Part shown: positions 15,970 through 20,319 of the stretch, piece after piece | How the letters are laid out: every line of letters begins with the position of its first letter | Position numbering within the stretch: position 1 is the first letter of the stretch | Source: DASRYH01 sp035687245 | GTDB lineage: Bacteria > Actinomycetota > Coriobacteriia > Anaerosomatales > PHET01 | Reading direction: 5' to 3' | Length of the DNA stretch: 20,319 bases | Assembly (NCBI GenBank): GCA_035687245.1 | Contig: DASRYH010000030.1 | Location: forward strand, 1 to 20,319 | The notes under the pieces: model-generated | Seen by the model: the letters and a program-made list of their open reading frames with translations, nothing else | The model's database searches: none | Told to the model about the DNA's origin: nothing | Made by a program: the position numbers and the translations under genes

Positions 15970-16102
15970 GTCGACGATCCCCCCGAGAGATGCGAGTTCC
16001 TCGCTACCTTGTGAGCACAGGGCATGACGAACCGCTTGATTGCGCAACCGTTGCATTCTGTCAGACCACTCGGTTGGCAGCCAAGCGCCGCACGCGTCGC
16101 TG

Positions 16103-16753
16103 TTACCCGAGCAGCAGTACCTCGAGTTCTGGCCATCCCGACACCGACTGAACTCCGGCAACATCAGGTCGCGCAGACCCAAACCGCAGGAACTGCGTCC
16201 CCGCGTTCGCTGCGAGCTGCCTGTCAGCGTCGGTGTCGCCAATCATCAGGACCTTGCGAAGCTCTACTTCCAACTGCGAGGCCGCGGCGACCAGCATGTC
16301 CGGAGCCGGCTTGGGATTCGGCACGTCAGCGTTCGTCATCAGCACGCGGAAGTACGAGATGAGCCCCTCGCGCTGGAGGAGCGATTCTACATAGGGCCGG
16401 TCAGCACTTGTGGCGAGGCCGAGCGGGAACTTGCCTCCGAGTCTAGGTATTGCCGAAGCCGCGCCCGCCATCAGGGCGACTTCAGACCTCGCCGCATCCC
16501 ACAGAGTGTCCTTTGAGCGCCGAAGTTGGTCGCGCCGCCCGTCGGTCAGGTCGGTCCCGTCGAACATGGTCTCGCCGGCACGTCCGGCGTAGAGGTTCTC
16601 GACGATCCGTCGCTGCAGTTCGGGGTCGTCCTGCGTGACCACACGCCATGCCTGTTCTTGCATGCCCATCGAATTGGCAATCACGCCGTCGAAATCGAAG
16701 ACGATCGCCTCGATCTGCCCAAGTGCCGGGCGGCCGGTCATGGGCTCAGCCAT
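16103..16753 (-). CDS. HAD-superfamily phosphatase
   Basis: 216 aa from the ATG at 16751-16753, preceded by GGGAGG 9-10 nt upstream and overlapping the previous gene by 8 nt. All four HAD motifs are present: motif I VFDFDGVIANS with the nucleophile Asp20 and Asp22, motif II Ser116 in LATSA, motif III Lys148 in NPKPAPDM, and motif IV GDTDADRQLA with Asp173 and Asp177. The helical cap (about 28-90) and KPAPD place it with subfamily I phosphatases such as phosphoglycolate phosphatase or beta-phosphoglucomutase. It hydrolyses a small phosphate ester in the cytoplasm; the substrate is not predictable. Coupling to a phosphoribosyltransferase-like gene suggests a phosphorylated ribose or nucleotide product. 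Confidence 0.88.
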   Translation of the reverse strand: MAEPMTGRPALGQIEAIVFDFDGVIANSMGMQEQAWRVVTQDDPELQRRIVENLYAGRAGETMFDGTDLTDGRRDQLRRSKDTLWDAARSEVALMAGAASAIPRLGGKFPLGLATSADRPYVESLLQREGLISYFRVLMTNADVPNPKPAPDMLVAAASQLEVELRKVLMIGDTDADRQLAANAGTQFLRFGSARPDVAGVQSVSGWPELEVLLLG

Positions 16754-17429
16754 TTCGCGCCACCTCCCGCTCGGGCGCGTCGGGCCAAGGGATGATGCCT
16801 CGCGAATCAGAGCGCAACACGTAGTTGTCGACCTTGAAGTTCGAGTTCGGCGAGACCAAGAAGGAGAAGGTGCGGTGGTCGATCCCGGCATCGTCTAGCC
16901 GACGACACACCTCCGCCATCGTGCCGCCGCTGTGCACCTCGGATCCAACAACAAGGATCTCACGCTGCTGCGCACCCTCACTGGCCGGCGGCAGGGCGAC
17001 CTCACCAATCTCGACCACGAGCCTGTTGCCCGCGTTCTTGAATGTGCGATCTGCAACGACCACGATCGGTTCGCACTGGGCGTAGCCCACAAGCCGCTTC
17101 GCAATCATCCCCGCAATGACCGCACCGCCTGGTCCGATTCCGACAACGACATCGGGCCTTCCAATCCAGGGCAACTGGCCCCCAAGGCCTTTCCAGATCA
17201 GTTCCCACCGGAAGAGACGGAGCAAGAAGAGGCTAGATGCCAGTGCGACGGACGCGAGAACCGTTACGGCCAGTACAGTCCAGCTGCCTTGCACGCCGGC
17301 CGCGCCAGTCGCCGAAGTGATGAGCCCGAATACTGTCGCGCACACTCCAAGGAACACTAAGAACGACACGCCATCGTGCATCGACAGAATGCTGTTGGCG
17401 AGTGACAAGAATCGGGATTCGCGCCGCAC
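16746..17429 (-). CDS. Membrane-anchored phosphoribosyltransferase-like protein
   Basis: 227 aa from a GTG at 17427-17429 with AGGGGG shortly before it. Two hydrophobic segments (about 21-44 and 50-72) form an N-terminal membrane hairpin. They are followed by a cytoplasmic type-I PRTase fold: RPDVVVGIGPGGAVIAGMIA (91-110), PIVVVADR (121-128), the PRPP-loop region ILVVGSEVHSGGTMAEVCRR (158-177) and a tail KVDNYVLRSDSRGIIPWP like that of xanthine/guanine PRTases. The normally acidic pair of the PRPP loop (VxDDxxxTGxT) reads VGSEVHSGGT, so PRPP binding may be altered or lost. It overlaps the HAD phosphatase gene by 8 nt. The pair could make or break a phosphoribosyl compound at the membrane, or act in stress or nucleotide signalling; this is inference. 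Confidence 0.7.
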   Translation of the reverse strand: MRRESRFLSLANSILSMHDGVSFLVFLGVCATVFGLITSATGAAGVQGSWTVLAVTVLASVALASSLFLLRLFRWELIWKGLGGQLPWIGRPDVVVGIGPGGAVIAGMIAKRLVGYAQCEPIVVVADRTFKNAGNRLVVEIGEVALPPASEGAQQREILVVGSEVHSGGTMAEVCRRLDDAGIDHRTFSFLVSPNSNFKVDNYVLRSDSRGIIPWPDAPEREVARNG

Positions 17430-17521
17430 CTAGGCCCCCTAGCAGCGATGATACCGGCTGGTTCTCGCTCCCATTATGCGCAAGCCGACCACGACAGTCA
17501 GCTATGGGGCTGCGCAGCGTC

Positions 17522-17797
17522 CTAGCGCCGAGACTCCCAGTACGTGTCAGCTTCGGCTTCCATCGCGTCGAGACGCGTGTAGTAGTCCGGGAACTCCTTG
17601 AGGTGCGCCCACGCGATCTTGCCGGTCAGCGACATGTCGTCGTTGGTGACGTTGGTCTCCGCGAAGCGCGTGCCGTGCTCGAGCTCTACCTCAAGGCCGC
17701 GGCGGAACTGCTCGAGATCGATCTCGTCCCACGGGACACCAAGCGCCGTCCCGATTGCCTTGGCTTCGTCTGCGCCTATCTTCACTGAACCCGACAT
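17522..17797 (-). CDS. DUF5661-like small protein
   Basis: 91 aa from the ATG at 17795-17797, with AAAGG 6-7 nt upstream. The sequence ELEHGTRFAETNVTNDDMSL followed by TGKIAWAHLKEFPDYYTRL matches my memory of the small family of unknown function DUF5661, whose members have this ELEHG...TND...GKIA.AHL.E.PDYY.RL pattern. It is soluble and acidic, with no signal peptide. It stands alone, 92 bp downstream of the PRTase start on the same strand and divergent from the toxin-antitoxin operon. No function is known to me. Confidence 0.75.
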   Translation of the reverse strand: MSGSVKIGADEAKAIGTALGVPWDEIDLEQFRRGLEVELEHGTRFAETNVTNDDMSLTGKIAWAHLKEFPDYYTRLDAMEAEADTYWESRR

Positions 17798-17885
17798 GGG
17801 TGGCCTTTCATCGAGAGTGCATTCGGTAGTAGTAGATGCCCCAATCGTGCCGCGGGGAGCGCAACTCTGATGTCAGTTCACTGTG

Positions 17886-17891
17886 TATACT
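17886..17891 (+). promoter_or_regulatory. Extended -10 promoter of the vapBC operon
   Basis: TATACT at 17886-17891, preceded by TGTG, makes an extended -10 element. No good -35 box is seen at 16-18 bp, which is acceptable for an extended -10 promoter. The operator dyad begins 3 nt downstream, about where transcription would start. Confidence 0.55.
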
Positions 17892-17893
17892 CT

Positions 17894-17918
17894 TGGTAGA
17901 GAAGCTAATTCTCTACCA
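17894..17918 (+). promoter_or_regulatory. Perfect inverted repeat, probable antitoxin operator
   Basis: TGGTAGAGAA and TTCTCTACCA form perfect 10-bp arms around GCTAA, directly after the -10 box and 17 nt before the antitoxin ATG. Ribbon-helix-helix antitoxins repress their own operon by binding such dyads, with repression strengthened by the toxin. The repeat could also fold in RNA, but its position over the likely start of transcription favours an operator. Confidence 0.75.
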
Positions 17919-17935
17919 TCGAAAGCGAGACACCA

Positions 17936-18211
17936 ATGACCAAACTCAACATCTCCATGCCTCAAGAGCTGCTCGAAGAGATCGATTCTGAGGCCGACGA
18001 GCTAGGAATCACCCGCAGTGGCCTCATCCAGGAGGCCGCGGTTCGCTACATCGCTGGCGCTCGCCAAGACCGGGAGGCCGAGGTGCGCCGCCTTCGCATC
18101 GAGTCCGCGGCAAAGCGAATGCGCGACATAGGCGCACGCGCTGGTCTCACTGGAGATCCCGCACTCCTGGTCGCGGAGATGCGCGCAGCCGAAGAGGCCT
18201 GCCGTGACTAG
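17936..18211 (+). CDS. Ribbon-helix-helix antitoxin (VapB-like)
   Basis: 91 aa. The N-terminal MTKLNISMPQELLEEIDSEA and LGITRSGLIQEAAVRYI form a CopG/MetJ-type ribbon-helix-helix: a beta strand that enters the DNA groove, then two helices. The C-terminal half (45-91), rich in Arg/Glu, would wrap the toxin and block its active site. The start follows a perfect dyad and a purine-rich GAAAGCGAGA. Its TAG stop overlaps the toxin's GTG by 8 nt. The pairing with a PIN toxin makes the assignment firm, although the antitoxin class itself varies among VapBC pairs. Confidence 0.9.
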   Translation: MTKLNISMPQELLEEIDSEADELGITRSGLIQEAAVRYIAGARQDREAEVRRLRIESAAKRMRDIGARAGLTGDPALLVAEMRAAEEACRD

Positions 18212-18623
18212 TGAAGCTCCCATCGTCGTCGTGGACGCGAGCGTGGTCGTGAAGTGGTTCCTCACCGATGACGAAGACGGCGTGGCGGAGGCGGCTGAGC
18301 TGCTTGCCGAACATGCTGCATCGCGAGCTCGGTTGGTGGCCCCGGCCCTGCTCGCCCACGAGGTCTTCGGCGTCTTCGTGCGACGGCTGCCGCGCGCCGA
18401 AGTCCAAGGGGCGATCGACGCATTCTTCGATGTCGACGTTCACCTAATCCCTGCCGACCGGCTTCTCCTTCACGATGCGGCCGAGCTGGTGGCCCGTCGG
18501 CAGGTCGCCGCATTCGATTCGACGTACGTTGCGCTAGCCCAAGTGCTGGATTGTGAGCTCGCGACGGCGGACCGCAGACTCGCGCGCACCGTTGGCAAGA
18601 GCGCGCGGCTGAGAGTCGTCTAG
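18204..18623 (+). CDS. PIN-domain ribonuclease toxin (VapC-like)
   Basis: 139 aa from a GTG at 18204, coupled to the antitoxin by an 8-nt overlap. All four conserved PIN acids are visible: Asp11 in VVVDASVVVKWF, Glu53 in ALLAHEVF, Asp105 in VAAFDSTYVALA, and Asp123 in LATADRRL. VapC toxins are Mg2+-dependent endoribonucleases, many cutting initiator tRNA or the 23S sarcin-ricin loop, and stop growth when the antitoxin is degraded. The domain is full length and looks intact. The target RNA cannot be told from sequence. Confidence 0.92.
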   Translation: MTSEAPIVVVDASVVVKWFLTDDEDGVAEAAELLAEHAASRARLVAPALLAHEVFGVFVRRLPRAEVQGAIDAFFDVDVHLIPADRLLLHDAAELVARRQVAAFDSTYVALAQVLDCELATADRRLARTVGKSARLRVV

Positions 18624-18672
18624 AGAGCTGCGCTGCCGCAGGTGGCTCGCGCACGCCGCGCAACTGAGTGGT

Positions 18673-19617
18673 TCAGCCTACGAACACCCCGCCGAGCGAG
18701 TCGTGCTTGAGGCCGACTGCGATGCGCGGCAGCAGGTCGGGCACCAGCTCGCGCAGGTAGTCGCGCGAGGGTTCGTCGGCGATACCGAATGCGTCGCACG
18801 CATCTTCGGCAGCTTGAACGAGTAGCTTCTCGCGGCCGGCCTCCCCCACGGCTCCCAGGCGCTGCGCAATCTCGGCGCGGTCTGCACCCGACACGACAAG
18901 CACCGCCGGGTCCTTGCCAATCAGCGCGCGGCCGAGCGTGTTCGCGGCTACCGGCTCGTAGAAGTTCACGAGCAGCTCGATGTGGTCGGGCGAGGCCTCC
19001 GCGAGCACCCGCTCGATCACCTTGATGTCGAAGTGCCCCAGGAAGCGCGCCTCGACCATTAGGCGGCGCACGTATTCGGCGATGTAGTCGATGCCAGGCA
19101 GATCCTCAGGCACCGGGTGGCAGAGCGGGTAGTCGATGCTGCACGGGATGTCATGCGCCATCGATCGGTAGTCGTAGTTGCGGAAGAACGAACCGAGCTC
19201 CTTGAGCGTGTCGCGCAGCGCGATGTTCTCGATGAGCGGCATCGTGGCGTCGACCTCTCGCAATAGCTGCTTGGCGGCCTCGACCTTGCGCCCGATCTCG
19301 TCGAGACGGCGTCGGTACTCGTCCTCGAGGTCGACCGTCAGCAGGCGCCGCGTGATCACCGGGTCGTCGGGGTCGATGCCCAGTACGAAGCAGATTGAGC
19401 GCACGAGGTCGGCGGCTACGTACATGGGCACCGACGTGCTGTCGCCCATCGTGTAGATCGCCGTGCGGCGCTCGATCAGCCGAATGAAGCGCACCTGGAA
19501 GTCGACGAGCTCGTCGGGTGAGGCGAGTTCGCCTGCGTCGGCGTGCAGAGGCGCGAGCAGGCCTCGGTCGTCGGGTATCGGTCCCTCTACTCGTCCAGCC
19601 AGCTTGAACCCTCCCAC
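18673..19617 (-). CDS. DUF6179 protein, second gene of conserved pair
   Basis: 314 aa if the GTG at 19615-19617 is used, which overlaps the upstream gene by 31 bp. A good GGGAGGG lies inside the first codons, so a later non-ATG start (for example the CTG near 19602) is possible. The sequence RRTAIYTMGDSTSVPMYVAA followed by DLVRSICFVLG (about 51-80), and VNFYEPVAANTLGRAL near 217-232, match the pattern I recall for DUF6179. The family is soluble and helical, with no signal peptide, and is usually found beside DUF6323, as here. Function is unknown; constant pairing suggests a two-subunit complex. The 3' end converges on the vapC gene with 49 bp between them. Confidence 0.75.
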   Translation of the reverse strand: MGGFKLAGRVEGPIPDDRGLLAPLHADAGELASPDELVDFQVRFIRLIERRTAIYTMGDSTSVPMYVAADLVRSICFVLGIDPDDPVITRRLLTVDLEDEYRRRLDEIGRKVEAAKQLLREVDATMPLIENIALRDTLKELGSFFRNYDYRSMAHDIPCSIDYPLCHPVPEDLPGIDYIAEYVRRLMVEARFLGHFDIKVIERVLAEASPDHIELLVNFYEPVAANTLGRALIGKDPAVLVVSGADRAEIAQRLGAVGEAGREKLLVQAAEDACDAFGIADEPSRDYLRELVPDLLPRIAVGLKHDSLGGVFVG

Positions 19618-20225
19618 CCCGGTGCGTAGTTCTCGTCCACCCAGCGCGAGACGTCGTATCGCGACGACGCCAGCGTGTATGCGTTGGCAGCCGCCCGATC
19701 CGCATCTGGATCGGCCGCGTCTTCGTAGTCCATGCTCGCCTCGACCTTGTCGGCATCAGTGCGGTCGTGGAAGCCCAACCTGCGCGGTGTGACGATCTCC
19801 TTGCGTACCTGCCGCCCAAGCCCTTCGAAGAGCGCTTCGGCCAGATAGCCCAAGTCGCCTTGGGATGGGTCGTCGAAGAGCGAGCGCATCTTCGCGATCA
19901 GGTCCTCATCGGCGACCTGCTCGAGCGACTCGTTCTTGAACTCGTAGAAGAGCTCCTGCAGCTCGAGCACCGTCTCGACAAACGACGTCTGCGACACATA
20001 CGGCGAGCCGGCAAACGCCAGCACGAGGTCCTTGGCTACACCCCCGCCGAATTCGACGCGGTCGCTCACCGCAAGCGCTTCGATGCGCCCGGCCACCAGC
20101 GCCGTGACGTCGTCTTTGGACAGTGCAAGGCCGTGCTTCGCTATCACTGGATTGACTGCTTCGAGCTCGTGGACGGCAGCCGCTAGTTGGATGTCTTCGG
20201 CGCCCTGTCCGAATGGAACGATCAT
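19587..20225 (-). CDS. DUF6323 protein, first gene of conserved pair
   Basis: 212 aa from the ATG at 20223-20225, chosen because GAGGTG lies 6 nt upstream; the open frame extends further 5' through two hairpins and should not be translated. The sequence NPVIAKHGLALSKDDVTALV, RVEFGGGVAKDLVLAFAGSP and ELQELFYEFKNESLEQVADE follows the pattern I recall for DUF6323: a helical protein with a conserved VEFGGG and the FKNESL motif. It has no known catalytic residues and no membrane segment. It leads a two-gene operon with the DUF6179 gene, overlapping it. Function is unknown to me. Confidence 0.8.
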   Translation of the reverse strand: MIVPFGQGAEDIQLAAAVHELEAVNPVIAKHGLALSKDDVTALVAGRIEALAVSDRVEFGGGVAKDLVLAFAGSPYVSQTSFVETVLELQELFYEFKNESLEQVADEDLIAKMRSLFDDPSQGDLGYLAEALFEGLGRQVRKEIVTPRRLGFHDRTDADKVEASMDYEDAADPDADRAAANAYTLASSRYDVSRWVDENYAPGWEGSSWLDE

Positions 20226-20243
20226 TCGCATCACCTCACACTG

Positions 20244-20280
20244 CGAGTGCTTAAGCGGCGCAGTCCGCTTGAAGCACTCG
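20244..20280 (-). promoter_or_regulatory. Long hairpin in the DUF6323 leader
   Basis: CGAGTGCTTAAGCGG pairs with CCGCTTGAAGCACTCG, leaving one bulged base and a 6-nt CGCAGT loop: about 15 base pairs. It ends 18 bases before the ATG and about 7 bases before the GAGGTG ribosome site, so it would lie in the mRNA leader if transcription starts further upstream. It could control translation or termination, or be an operator dyad. Confidence 0.5.
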
Positions 20281-20309
20281 AACAAAGGCAGGCTAGCCCT
20301 GCCTTTGTT
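20281..20309. terminator. Perfect 12-bp hairpin abutting the DUF6323 leader hairpin
   Basis: AACAAAGGCAGG and CCTGCCTTTGTT enclose a CTAGC loop, directly adjacent to the hairpin at 20244-20280. Each arm contains TTTGTT on its 3' side, so it could serve as a bidirectional terminator for a gene beyond the window. Alternatively it forms a tandem leader structure with its neighbour. Confidence 0.6.
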
Positions 20310-20319
20310 GGTATACGCT

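Noticed and set aside
15970..16242. 91-residue N-terminal extension of the secreted protein
   Set aside because: It would bury the signal peptide, and it overlaps the 3' end of the HAD gene; the TTG at 15969 has a strong ribosome site.
16040..16516. Plus-strand open frame over the HAD gene
   Set aside because: The minus-strand frame has all four HAD motifs; this one has none and no ribosome site.

Overview
The window comes from a GC-rich bacterium, most likely an Actinomycetota lineage of the Coriobacteriia type. The basis is the GC-rich codon use of the housekeeping and transporter genes, GTG/TTG starts, a PadR-MacB-like transporter operon without an adaptor gene, the paired DUF6323/DUF6179 genes (which I recall from Clostridia and Coriobacteria), and secreted beta-sandwich proteins. 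The lineage is inference. No rRNA, tRNA, CRISPR array or transposase was seen.

Left part (1-3620, minus strand): the first 50 codons of a secreted RCC1-type repeat protein run off the left edge. Next are a compact double-AAA+ ClpA/ClpB-like ATPase and adenylosuccinate lyase (purB). From about 3696 to 9820 the codon use is visibly less GC-rich. One sampled 60-base line there (4201-4260) has 29 G+C, against 40 in a line of the transporter operon (13441-13500). This accessory block looks like a defence island of two divergent operons. On the minus strand, a 421-aa protein of unknown family with a winged-helix-like N-terminus is translationally coupled to a 361-aa protein with a PD-(D/E)XK-like nuclease core; I do not recognise this pair as a named system. 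On the plus strand is a tightly overlapping three-gene operon: a Cap4/DUF4297-like nuclease, a small winged-helix middle component and a Rad50/SMC-like ABC ATPase with a four-cysteine hinge. This is the layout of Lamassu/ABC-three-component (DdmABC-like) anti-phage and anti-plasmid systems.

Middle part (10173-13943, plus strand): a PadR regulator behind an AT-rich palindromic control region is coupled to two tandem paralogous MacB/FtsX-type permeases and their ABC ATPase. This is a self-contained, probably ligand-responsive export operon. It converges on a large secreted multidomain protein (13999-15969, minus strand).

Right part (16103-20319): a HAD phosphatase overlaps a membrane-anchored phosphoribosyltransferase-like protein with a degenerate PRPP loop. 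Then come a small DUF5661 protein, a VapBC-type toxin-antitoxin pair with a perfect 10-bp-arm inverted repeat at its promoter, and the DUF6323-DUF6179 pair. The leader of that last pair holds two abutting strong hairpins at the right edge.

Main points for a second look: the divergent nuclease/unknown operon beside the Lamassu-like operon, the four-cysteine hinge of the ABC ATPase, the PRTase-HAD pair, and the double hairpin before the DUF6323 gene.
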